Part shown: in pieces, positions 40,916 to 49,900 of the stretch | How positions within the stretch are numbered: the stretch's first letter is position 1 | Layout of the letters: each line of letters begins with the position of its first letter | From: Cladophialophora immunda | Lineage: Eukaryota > Ascomycota > Eurotiomycetes > Chaetothyriales > Herpotrichiellaceae | NCBI RefSeq assembly: GCF_000835495.1 | Contig: NW_015622548.1 | Coordinates: forward strand, 744,001-808,000 | Direction: 5' to 3' | Length of the DNA: 64,000 bases | Made by a program: the position numbers and the translations under genes | Notes under the pieces: generated by a model | Told to the model about the DNA's origin: nothing | The model's database searches: none | The model's input: only the letters and a program-made list of their open reading frames with translations

Positions 40916-43033
40916 ATGGCCCGCGAGCGCGACGGTCTCCTGTCCGAGAAACACTACGATGAAGATGCGGCTATTGTTCCCCCCGATTCAGGATCTGATA
41001 CTGAGGTAGAACTGGACGGCGCAGGTCATGTCAGGGAGGGCGACAGAGACATCCTCAAAGAGACCGAAGAGCATGAGAAACTGTTGCACAAGCCCTCGAG
41101 GTTGGAGACAGCACGAGCCGCATTTGGGTTCCGCGAAGGAAGGCAAGATGAAGGAAACAATGCCGCCAAAGCTCGGAGGCACAGGCGCAAGAAGTCGAGA
41201 AGAAGTGGAGCGGAATCTGCAGACAAAATGTTTGAGATGGAGAGCGGGTTCAAGGACACCAGCTCCCAATCCTCCACGGACAGCGAGTTCGAGGGCACCA
41301 AATGGGACAGGCATGCTCCCAGAAAATCCCATCGTGGACGCCTGACCATGATATATCTGGCTATTGTTGCACTCTTCGTCGCCCTGCTCTTTGGCGCCTA
41401 CAAAGCTTCTACGAAGAAACACTCTCTCACGCCCACGATGCATCGGTTGACCAGGTACAACAACGGCACACATGTTTTCCGACCGACAACAATACTCGTC
41501 TCTCTTGATGGCTTCCGTGCTGATTTCCTCAATCGCGGCATTACTCCAGCCCTGAATGCCTTCATAGCGAGTGGGGTGTCTCCCAAATACATGCTTCCAT
41601 CGTTCCCATCTGTCACGTTTCCGAACCACTTCACCTTGGTGACCGGTCTGTATCCAGAAAGCCACGGCGTGGTCAGCAACCAATTCTGGGACCCCTCGTT
41701 GCAAGAAGAGTTCTGGTACACTAACATCAAAGTCTCGATGCAGCCCAAATGGTGGAACGCAGAGCCACTTTGGGTTACGGCCGAGCATCAGGGTGTGCGT
41801 TCTGCGATTCACATGTGGCCGGGTTCTGAAGCGCATATACCTGATGTGGAGCCGACGTACGTGGACAAATACAACGGGAGTGAGGCATTGTCTCATAAGG
41901 TGGACAAGGTTTTGCAGTGGCTCGATCTGCCTGGCGACGATGACGAAGCTCCCACTCAGCAGGAGAACCTTCGACCGCAGCTTATCGCAGCATACGTTCC
42001 CAACGTTGATGCGGACGGACATCTCTACGGCCCGAACAGTACAGAGATCAGAGCCACCATTGCCGATGTCGACAGCATGTTGACTTTGCTAGTGGAAGGT
42101 CTTCTCGCGCGCAACCTGACCGAAATTGTCAATCTTGTGATCGTCTCCGACCATGGAATGGCCACTACCTCCACAAATCGACTGATTCAACTCGACGACC
42201 TTATGGATATGTCCTTGATCGATCACATCGATGGCTGGCCCCTTCGAGGTCTACGTCTAAAGAATCCAGCCCGTGACGTCCCCATACTCTACGAACAGCT
42301 CTCTCAAGAAGCCGCCAAATCAGGTAACTTCGATGTCTACACCCTCGAAACCATGCCTGAGCGTTATCATTTCACGCAGAACGACCGCATCGCGCCTCTG
42401 TGGATCGTTCCCAAAACCGGCTGGGCAGTCGTGGAGAAATCCGACTTCGACGTCGCCGAAGCGCTGAGCACGGGCAAAGAGTACGCACCGAAGGGGTTGC
42501 ATGGCTACGATCACGAACACCCCCTCATGAGAGCCATCTTTGTGGCAAGGGGGCCTTCATTCCCGCACGCACCCAATAGTCGAGTACCCGTTTTCCAGAA
42601 TATCGAGGTGTACAATATCATGTGTGATTCGTTAGGTATCGTCCCGCAACCGAACAACGGGACTTTGCGGCTTCCCTTGAAAACCGAGGGTTTGAATTCC
42701 GAGAATGATAGACCGGGGTCGGAGCCCATCGCAGATCCCATTGACGAGGACGAACATCACGAGGGAGAGACCTCGGACGCGACTGCCGATCCAGTCGAGG
42801 AGGAGAAACATCCGCAGGAAGAAGCTCCCGATGTCGATTCCAATTCTCCCGTTGAAGCGCCAACCGAACCCGAGAAGGAAAACGAGACGACACCCAACGA
42901 CGAGCAGGGAAGCAAGAAAGGCAGCTGGTGGAATTTTCTCCACGAAGAGCTCGAAAAGGCGAAACAATGGGCCAAAGAGTTTGTGGAGTCGATCAAGGGC
43001 AACAAGAAAGGGGAAGGCGATCCACCTGTGTGA
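40916..43033 (+). CDS. Membrane nucleotide pyrophosphatase/phosphodiesterase (NPP family)
   Basis: Hydrolyses nucleotide phosphodiester or pyrophosphate bonds using two zinc ions, as in yeast Npp1/Npp2, which act in phosphate scavenging. 705 aa, intronless. Residues 1-140 are a charged cytosolic tail. A single hydrophobic segment at about 143-162 makes it a type II membrane protein with the catalytic domain outside the cytosol or in the vacuole/ER lumen. Asp198 lies in SLDGFRADF and the nucleophile Thr234 in PSVTFPNHF. GLYPESHGV, DADGHLYGP, SDHGM and GYDHEHPLM supply the remaining metal ligands. Asn-X-Ser/Thr sites are frequent. After about residue 585 an acidic Glu/Pro/Thr-rich tail of some 90 residues ends in a Trp/Lys-rich helix (WWNFLHEELEKAKQWAKEF), not a usual NPP feature. 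Confidence 0.93.
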   Translation: MARERDGLLSEKHYDEDAAIVPPDSGSDTEVELDGAGHVREGDRDILKETEEHEKLLHKPSRLETARAAFGFREGRQDEGNNAAKARRHRRKKSRRSGAESADKMFEMESGFKDTSSQSSTDSEFEGTKWDRHAPRKSHRGRLTMIYLAIVALFVALLFGAYKASTKKHSLTPTMHRLTRYNNGTHVFRPTTILVSLDGFRADFLNRGITPALNAFIASGVSPKYMLPSFPSVTFPNHFTLVTGLYPESHGVVSNQFWDPSLQEEFWYTNIKVSMQPKWWNAEPLWVTAEHQGVRSAIHMWPGSEAHIPDVEPTYVDKYNGSEALSHKVDKVLQWLDLPGDDDEAPTQQENLRPQLIAAYVPNVDADGHLYGPNSTEIRATIADVDSMLTLLVEGLLARNLTEIVNLVIVSDHGMATTSTNRLIQLDDLMDMSLIDHIDGWPLRGLRLKNPARDVPILYEQLSQEAAKSGNFDVYTLETMPERYHFTQNDRIAPLWIVPKTGWAVVEKSDFDVAEALSTGKEYAPKGLHGYDHEHPLMRAIFVARGPSFPHAPNSRVPVFQNIEVYNIMCDSLGIVPQPNNGTLRLPLKTEGLNSENDRPGSEPIADPIDEDEHHEGETSDATADPVEEEKHPQEEAPDVDSNSPVEAPTEPEKENETTPNDEQGSKKGSWWNFLHEELEKAKQWAKEFVESIKGNKKGEGDPPV

Positions 43034-44040
43034 AAGAAGCTGTGACACAAATGGAGCGTTATAGTTATCCTTCAAGCACGTCTTGTCCCGACCTTTCTAT
43101 CCGATGTTGGCTCAATCTCATCCGAATCTATTTTCCGTGGAAGAGGAGGATCCCTGTTTTCATGGATGAATTTATGAAAGGGTACGGGCACGGTGGTCAG
43201 TCACTCGCTGCTGCGTGCGAGGCAAGTACCTCGAAACGCAGCAGCCAGCCACACGATGCCGACAGTCTCCGTCGGTATACCCTCCGAGGTGTCGACAGTC
43301 GTACCGAAGCAAGGGTCTGTCCTAGGAGGCATCGAGCGCTAAAGTCTCCTGTTCGACGCCAGAGAGGTGGCACCAAGGCAGGCGGGAACCTTCAGAATGG
43401 CATCCAACGCGACACCATCCGGTGCAATGCGCTTTGTTGTGTTACGCTACATGGCGCACGTCCCGAACGAGGCATGAAACCTAACCTCGAGTGCCTCGTG
43501 GATGTTTCCGGCATGGATGAAGCCAGGAAGGCTGACAGGCCGCTAACAAGGAGATATGGACTACAAGGGAGTGTGGTTTAATTCCTCCAAGCGAGTTAGA
43601 GGGCAATCCTCTTTCTACCAGGTCTATCATATGCAATTCTATTCTATCTACCTTGAAGGTGTCACGTATAGCTAGCATAGCGTATAGAACGGGTATCGGA
43701 GTTCTCTTGACCATTTCATGGATTGTGTGGACTGTGGATCATTATCTACTTGTATGGAAATGGTGTGTTCACTGATACTCCCAGAGGCCGCCTCTAGTGT
43801 GATGCTTTCACTGCCCGTGCCATCCCCGTCATTAAAAAACACAAACAAGCCTGACTCCAACTCTTTCTTTAGCGAATAGATTATACAAGTCCGAAGCTTG
43901 TCGATTTGGAAAGCGCCGGCGAATAAGAGTAGTAGTCGCTCCAAAGCCTGATGCAACGCTTCAAAAAGAGAATAGAGCACACAATCAGGCACCATGAGCG
44001 TCAATGATACCATCAAGCTCTGTCGAATTTCTCTCTCGCA
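43034..44040. other. Convergent intergenic region with one weak ORF
   Basis: Lies between the 3' ends of the pyrophosphatase gene and the phospholipase gene. A minus-strand frame at 43672-44013 (113 codons from an ATG) has a hydrophobic/helical start (LFEALHQALERLLLLF) and an acidic middle, and sits just downstream of the phospholipase stop. It could be a small gene but has no recognisable family. The rest (43034-43670) shows nothing. Confidence 0.3.
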
Positions 44041-46470
44041 TCATACAAAACTATTGCCGACCCTCTTCATTCGGCCTTTCCATTCCTTGGTGGTCTTCTT
44101 GTCCTCTCTCTCGATCCTCGACTTTTTCTTCCTCTCATACACCGCCCGGACAGTGTTCTTCACCTTCTCCTCGCCCTCGGCAAAATTGCGCCTCGCGAGC
44201 TCGACCACGCTGTCAACCTGGTCGGGCGTATAGATGAAATTCCAGGTGCTCATAAAGTCCGATTTGTCAGGGTCGATGTTCGGGACATCGGGATGCGGAA
44301 GGAGAGGGAAGTATATCACGGCGATACCGGCATCTGGGTCCATCAAATGGAACGGGGCGGAGTCTTGATTGTCGCTAGTGTCCCAATTGAGACTTTTCGA
44401 GGGAGGTGGCTCTTCATCGGTGGATCTTTCGGCTTTACTACCGACCCAGACGGTACATGGGCCAAGTGTGCTCGCCGCGTCTGGATCTGAGCCAGTTGTC
44501 GGACTCTCACCAGTCTTGTCCTCTCCTGCATCTTTATTCTCGCGATCCTCCTCCCTCGCTTCAGCGAGTTTTGTGGCCGCTTCTTGCGGAGTGGTTGCTT
44601 GTGCTTCTTCTAGCGCTTTGGCATTCTCTTGCGGTTTTGATGATTTCCTCGGCCATCCTGCACCGACGGGCCAACCCTTGATGCCGCGCTGTTTGGCATA
44701 CCCATCGACCACGGAAAGCCAATTCTCTTTCTGGATGTCCGCGGAAGCATCGAACGCAATTAAGACGTCAACATCCCGGCCAGGTCGCAAGAGTGGGTAG
44801 ATTGGGAGATTATTGCTCATTCCAGCATCCATTAGCTGGAGGTGGTCGTGTTTGAAGACAGAATCTGGACATGTCGAGGGGAGTTGACCTTCCATGCCGT
44901 ACACGAAGTTCGGAATAGTGGCCGGGTCGATGGGATGGATCTTGATCAAGTCTTCGTTCTTCTCTTCGACTAGTAGGTTCACCCCCTCAAATCCCACCAT
45001 GCCGATCAAAGCCGGCTTGATCTCTTTGTAGTAATGCGCCAGAGTTGCGCAAAAAGCCGACCCCCAAATTCCAAGGAGAAGACTTTGACGGATTTCTGGC
45101 AGGGTAATACCTGTGTCAAGCAACATGTTTCGGCCGTTTCTGAAAGGCCGACCCAAGCTCCAAGTTGGTATGCCAGCACCAAACTCTTCGCACCACACTT
45201 CCCAGGGATGCATCTCTATCCACTGAAACCATGCCTCCCTCCTGGCTTTCTCCTTGATCTTCTGCTTGAGAGCCAGATTGTCTCGGGATTTCTTCTCCTC
45301 CTCAACATCTACAGGTATTTCGTGGCGGACGGCAGTATATATGGGCATCGGGAATTGGCCATTTTCAATGTATATCCGTTGATTTGACAATTTGAGGTCT
45401 TGATCGTTGACATCAAGATCGCCGTGTGGAACCAGAAGCCTTGCAGCGAGCAGAAGGCTGTAGACATCCACGAGGCCAAAAGAAGCACCAGGATCACCTT
45501 TCAGCTTCTCGACAAAGCCGCTGAGGATGAATTTGTTGGTCGGAGCACTCGTCACCAGCTTCAATGCTGTCGGAGGAAATGCGATATGGGTCCCAATCCG
45601 CGACTTGATGTGCTTGAGGAGCTGCCTGTGATCCTGCTTGCCCAAGGAGGAATAGAATAAGGTCTGCAGCCAGCAGCTGCCGCTGACTCCGGCGGTATAT
45701 GTGACACAATCAAAGAGACCCGCCTCTTGAGCAGACAAGTAGCTGCTTGTACCAGCGACCATTGCCCGTAGGCCCCCGCCACTCCCACAGATCGCAATAG
45801 TAGGCACGTCATCAGGGTGGATGTCCTTCTCATCGAGTCCGAGATATTTTGCCAACGCCTTGACGACGTATTGCTTCCTCTTGCGTCGGAACTCCAACTC
45901 GTCATTGCCAAGGGTGTCGCCAACGCGAACGGTAGCATTCCACTCGATTTCTGGATTGATGCAAGGGTCATGTGCCTCCTGCCAGATCTGATCTGCCAGC
46001 GTCCCTGGCTGCATGGATAGTTCGAACTGAAGCTTTTGAAACCCATCAGGAAGGACCTTGGCCCAATTTGGCACAACCCAGTCTGTAATCTTGTCGCCAA
46101 CGGTGCCCCAGTCTATTCTTGCAATGCCTTCTCTCACATTGTGGAAGTTTCTCGAAAAAGACGCCCAAGCATTCTCGTCGTCGCTTTCAAAGGCTGGCGC
46201 ATACTGGTCCGGATCGTTTGTCCGGTCGATGATGGTCGCGTCGCCTCGTTTTGTGGTGTGCTTGGAGTCTTCAGTCTGCGCATAGTGGCTTTGCACGCGC
46301 CGGGCATAGGCTATAAGGGAGGCATCTTGAGGAGCATGTACGCCGGAAGGGCTGTCGAGCTTAATGGGATTGGTCCTGCGCGTTGAGCTGTGAACACCGC
46401 CGCAGGCGACTGCAGCGAGAGCAGTGTACTGCAGGTAGCTCGAATTGAAGAAAACCCTCGCAGCGCTCAT
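44041..46470 (-). CDS. Cytosolic-type phospholipase A2 (cPLA2/PlaA-like)
   Basis: Releases fatty acids and lysophospholipids from phospholipids; the Aspergillus counterpart PlaA is reported to be mitochondrial. 809 aa, intronless. The N-terminus (MSAARVFFNSSYLQYTALAA) is free of acidic residues, moderately hydrophobic and Arg/Ser-containing, consistent with a mitochondrial presequence. The oxyanion glycine-rich motif SGGGLRAM is at residues 230-237, and nucleophile Ser263 lies in GVSGSCW. The dyad Asp is in LMDAGMSNNLP in the C-terminal half. The cPLA2 blocks FGLVDVYSLLLAARLL and WFQWIEMHPWEVWCEEFGAGIPTW are present. Toward the C-terminus is an Ala/Glu/Lys-rich low-complexity insert (about 625-710) before a conserved end. 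There is no C2 domain, as usual for fungal members. It is divergent from exo70. Confidence 0.92.
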   Translation of the reverse strand: MSAARVFFNSSYLQYTALAAVACGGVHSSTRRTNPIKLDSPSGVHAPQDASLIAYARRVQSHYAQTEDSKHTTKRGDATIIDRTNDPDQYAPAFESDDENAWASFSRNFHNVREGIARIDWGTVGDKITDWVVPNWAKVLPDGFQKLQFELSMQPGTLADQIWQEAHDPCINPEIEWNATVRVGDTLGNDELEFRRKRKQYVVKALAKYLGLDEKDIHPDDVPTIAICGSGGGLRAMVAGTSSYLSAQEAGLFDCVTYTAGVSGSCWLQTLFYSSLGKQDHRQLLKHIKSRIGTHIAFPPTALKLVTSAPTNKFILSGFVEKLKGDPGASFGLVDVYSLLLAARLLVPHGDLDVNDQDLKLSNQRIYIENGQFPMPIYTAVRHEIPVDVEEEKKSRDNLALKQKIKEKARREAWFQWIEMHPWEVWCEEFGAGIPTWSLGRPFRNGRNMLLDTGITLPEIRQSLLLGIWGSAFCATLAHYYKEIKPALIGMVGFEGVNLLVEEKNEDLIKIHPIDPATIPNFVYGMEGQLPSTCPDSVFKHDHLQLMDAGMSNNLPIYPLLRPGRDVDVLIAFDASADIQKENWLSVVDGYAKQRGIKGWPVGAGWPRKSSKPQENAKALEEAQATTPQEAATKLAEAREEDRENKDAGEDKTGESPTTGSDPDAASTLGPCTVWVGSKAERSTDEEPPPSKSLNWDTSDNQDSAPFHLMDPDAGIAVIYFPLLPHPDVPNIDPDKSDFMSTWNFIYTPDQVDSVVELARRNFAEGEEKVKNTVRAVYERKKKSRIEREDKKTTKEWKGRMKRVGNSFV

Positions 46471-47012
46471 AGTCAGAAGAGCGCTGCATGAAAAGCGGAT
46501 TAGCAGATGTCAAATTCCATGCTTTGAAGGGAAACCAAGCTTTGGGATCGACCGAGAGCCTCAAGGAGGCTTTTGTTCCTCGTGTTCGTGATGGGCGATG
46601 GCGGTTTGTTGGGACGATCAGGTCACAATGACGTCGGAGGAGCTGCAAGCCGATTCCGACGAGGCCGCAGCCGGCACGTGGTGTGGCGGTTCCTGGACTA
46701 AACCCGAAATGGACGCCCGCCAAATCATCTTCGAAGCAGCGCAAACCGACGCCCCGTCGAATCCATCTCACATCTCTATATTATCAACTCACATATCCTT
46801 ATCACTTTTGGGATAGCGGGAACTGGATAGTCCAGCGACTTCTCCTCGCGAGCCTGATCCGGAACGAAACACCACTCTCGCCCAACCCCGCAAAATGCGA
46901 AGCTTTGCAGCACAGACTGACACTTTTTGACGCTGTCTCAGATCAGACTGCATGGCCACAGCGCCCGTCGGAGAATTTGACTGGCGCACCTTTCCTGCCT
47001 GAAACACTCAAG
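46471..47012. other. Divergent intergenic region plaA-like / exo70
   Basis: About 540 bases. The exo70 frame is open upstream to 46683, but that extension does not resemble Exo70, so I treat it as leader and promoter. Nothing else is seen. Confidence 0.5.
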
Positions 47013-48908
47013 ATGGTGGCACCAAGGAACGCCGCCTTCGCCGAGGAGAGCGCTGAGGTTGAAGTACTCCTGGCTTCGTTGGGGAAGACGAAAGACATCA
47101 CTAAGCGAATAGCTGCCAGTTTGGCGCGGCTCGATGTCAGCGGTAAGATCGTCAAGGATGCCATCGGGCCGATCTATAGCAACACCCAACAACTTCAGAT
47201 CACGAGTCGGAATATCGACAAGGTCAATGAAGCCATCGAAAAGCTCAAGCAGCCGCTCGACTCCCGAGGTCGAGAGGAAGGTATTATCAGAGCAGGGCCC
47301 AAAGCCTCAGGACTACCGCAATATCTTAGCGCCTTGAAGCGCCTTGACAAAACCCTCACTGATGTAAGCTCGACAAATATGAGGGCCAACCAACAGGCTG
47401 TTTCCGATTTCCACAGCCTCCTGTCCACCGGCGTCAACCAGTTAAACGACATGTATCGGCAGATGCTACAGGAGGACGCGCAGCCCATCGAACCTTTGCA
47501 TCATATCACGAAACAAATACCATTTCCTACATACTCCCAAGAAAAGGCTCAGTCTCTGAGTCAAATCGCTATGGCAATGGCATCCGCCGGAGCACATTCG
47601 GCGAGACTGGGCCAACGTGACGAGGACGCGGCAGCTTTGATCTACGTCGAAGTGAGGGGAGACTACCTTCAGAACAGCCTTCAGAACCTTGCCACAGCCT
47701 CGATCATGACTTCCAAGCGACGAGGGAACGATTCGGGCATCTACCGAGAAGGCTCCAGTGGTGTCGGGGCATATGCGAACGGTATCGAAGGCATGTTTGT
47801 CGCGGAAGCAGAGAACACGTCCCGCATATTCCGTAGCGACCCTGGGCGTGTCTACACAATGACTTGCGGCAAAGCTCTAGGGACGTTTACACGTACTCTG
47901 TCAGAGCTGAATAATGGAATCAAGCCACGGATACTGAGCGATTGTTTCCTCGCCTACGAGATCCTAGATCTATTCACACCCCTTAGCTACCGACTTGAAT
48001 CGCGGACGGGTCAACTGCGATCCCAATTTGCCGATGCACTCCGGCCGATACGTGACACCGCTCGCTCATCGTTCAGCGAAATACTGAGCCAAACAAAGAA
48101 ACAAGCCGAATCAATTTCAACACTCCCACCGGATGGTAGCACCATCCCGCTGGTCTCACAAACAGCCTCCCGCCTCCAAAACCTGGCCATATTTGAGCGG
48201 CCCTTGCTAGTCCTGCTCTCCTCCATCGGCGACGGAAACTGGAAGTCCGCCCCGGGGATGGCCTCCCAATCTACGCTGAACCTCGAATTAACCCCATCCA
48301 CTGAAAACCCGACGTTACTGTCGCACTACCTCATCGACATTGTGGATGCCCTTCTCTCAACGCTCAACGCACGCTCTCAAGTCCTGCACCCCAAGAAACC
48401 CCTCCAGGGAATCTTCCTGCTCAATAGCGTCGCTGTGCTCACTCGGGCAGTCCAATCGTCACCAGACCTTGCTCGCTATTTAGGGATCTCCCCACACAAC
48501 GCCAAACTCGATGCCTACCGCAAAGCCGGCTCTTCGCTGTATTTGACGGCGTGGCGTGACCCTGCGAACCACCTCTTCGACCAAATCCAGACCTCGTCCG
48601 GCTCGCGGCCCTTGTCAGGCCAGGCCATCGATTCGACATCCATAATAAAATCCCTCTCCTCCAAGGACAAGGACAAGATCAAGGAAAAGTTCAAACTATT
48701 TAATAGCAGTTTTGACGAGCTGATCACACGGCACAAGAGCCTGCATATGGAGGCGGAGGTCAGGTCGCAGTTGGGAAGGGAGATTCAAGGCATGATCGAA
48801 CCCCTCTACACGAGGTTTTGGGATCGGTATCATGAGGTGGACAAGGGGAAGGGCAAAGTCGTCAAGTATGACAAGGGCACCTTGAGTCAGATGCTGGCCA
48901 GTCTTTAG
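47013..48908 (+). CDS. exo70: Exocyst complex subunit Exo70
   Basis: Binds PI(4,5)P2 and Rho GTPases and tethers secretory vesicles at growth sites as part of the exocyst. 631 aa from MVAPRNAAFAEESAEVEVL; yeast Exo70 has 623. The frame is open for 110 more codons upstream, but the family start fits the ATG at 47013. The N-terminal coiled coil spans about 5-90 (LLASLGKTKDITKRIAASL). The Exo70 C-terminal helical-rod domain covers about 230-630, with family blocks LNDMYRQMLQED, LIYVEVRGDYLQNSL, FFLLNS-like IFLLNSVAV and the last block FNSSFDELITRHKSL. The final helix, lysine-rich after IQGMIEPLYTRFWDRY, corresponds to the membrane-binding end. It serves the same secretion route as Gyp5 and Bet4 elsewhere in this window. 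Confidence 0.92.
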   Translation: MVAPRNAAFAEESAEVEVLLASLGKTKDITKRIAASLARLDVSGKIVKDAIGPIYSNTQQLQITSRNIDKVNEAIEKLKQPLDSRGREEGIIRAGPKASGLPQYLSALKRLDKTLTDVSSTNMRANQQAVSDFHSLLSTGVNQLNDMYRQMLQEDAQPIEPLHHITKQIPFPTYSQEKAQSLSQIAMAMASAGAHSARLGQRDEDAAALIYVEVRGDYLQNSLQNLATASIMTSKRRGNDSGIYREGSSGVGAYANGIEGMFVAEAENTSRIFRSDPGRVYTMTCGKALGTFTRTLSELNNGIKPRILSDCFLAYEILDLFTPLSYRLESRTGQLRSQFADALRPIRDTARSSFSEILSQTKKQAESISTLPPDGSTIPLVSQTASRLQNLAIFERPLLVLLSSIGDGNWKSAPGMASQSTLNLELTPSTENPTLLSHYLIDIVDALLSTLNARSQVLHPKKPLQGIFLLNSVAVLTRAVQSSPDLARYLGISPHNAKLDAYRKAGSSLYLTAWRDPANHLFDQIQTSSGSRPLSGQAIDSTSIIKSLSSKDKDKIKEKFKLFNSSFDELITRHKSLHMEAEVRSQLGREIQGMIEPLYTRFWDRYHEVDKGKGKVVKYDKGTLSQMLASL

Positions 48909-49900
48909 GAGAGAACAGGGATAGACAGCGTTGCGGTCGTGGGTGTGAGTGAGAGGAGAGATCGGGACGGTTGGATAAAATTGTTGGACTCAACGGGGCC
49001 GGTAACCATATGATGAATTGGACTTGTTCGTGGAAGTTACAAAACCGATGGCGGGTTCAAAAAATCGTCTGGGAACGTTAGCCTTTCATGTCGTTGGAAC
49101 CGGACCTGGCTTGTCCGGCGCAGTGGCTGATGAGTTTTTGGCATGATACATAGGTAGGTAAGTAGGCATCTAGGTGAGCGATCTCCGAGGTTGGATAATA
49201 TATTACCATAATATCCTTTCGACGCTACCGAGATGCGGCTTTTCCTCTTCGCCTGCACCTTATGAACACCGAAGTCATCCTCCCACCACCCTGGTTCGAG
49301 AAACGCCCTTCTCGCTTGACCTTGGAACCTTGGACTCTGTGCCAGACGCCATCATACCGAGAAGAACGCGCCCGTTGCATGCCAAATGATGGTGATGATG
49401 ATAATGATAACGATAATGATGATGACAACGCCCTCGCCGCGCCTTGATAAACGTGCACAGCCGACACAGCCATGTCATGTCCAGCCCCCCGTCCAGCCCG
49501 GCCCCGCCTGGCCTAGCCCATCCGGTGCGCCGCCCATCCACGTCAAATTCAATCGTGTACTCTGTATAGAAGCCTCGATGCGAGGTAGTCGCAAGGCAGT
49601 CGGATTGCGTCTTCATGCCAGTCTCCGGGTTTTCGTGATTACGTGCTCGCGGTCTGAATCTCGCCCAGCGCAGCGCGCGAAAACCGAGTCTTCTTCCATG
49701 GAAGGAGCAAGAAAAACAACAGAAAAGGTGGATCGGCTAAGAGGCGAGAGAGAGGCGGGCCTTTTGGTTCGCGCATGCGCTCTTCTCATCCTGCTTCAGT
49801 CCAAACCCTCGCCCATCGTATCGTATCGTATCGTATCGTATCGTAACGAACCGAATCGTCTCGTGGTCGGCTTGACCTATAGTCCTTTGTCGAGGATTCT
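48909..49900. other. Convergent intergenic region, simple repeats
   Basis: Between the 3' ends of exo70 and ctk2. It holds a GATGAT/GATAAT-type simple stretch near 49388-49428 and the ATCGT tandem listed separately. No supported gene. Confidence 0.5.
49815..49844 (+). repeat. ATCGT pentamer tandem, 6 perfect copies
   Basis: Six perfect ATCGT units just downstream of the ctk2 stop (minus strand), so probably in its 3' untranslated region. On the transcript the unit reads ACGAT. A perfect short tandem of this kind is prone to length change. Confidence 0.9.

Noticed and set aside
46683..47012. 110-codon N-terminal extension of Exo70
   Set aside because: No ATG in a favourable position gives Exo70-like sequence, and the known family start matches the ATG at 47013.
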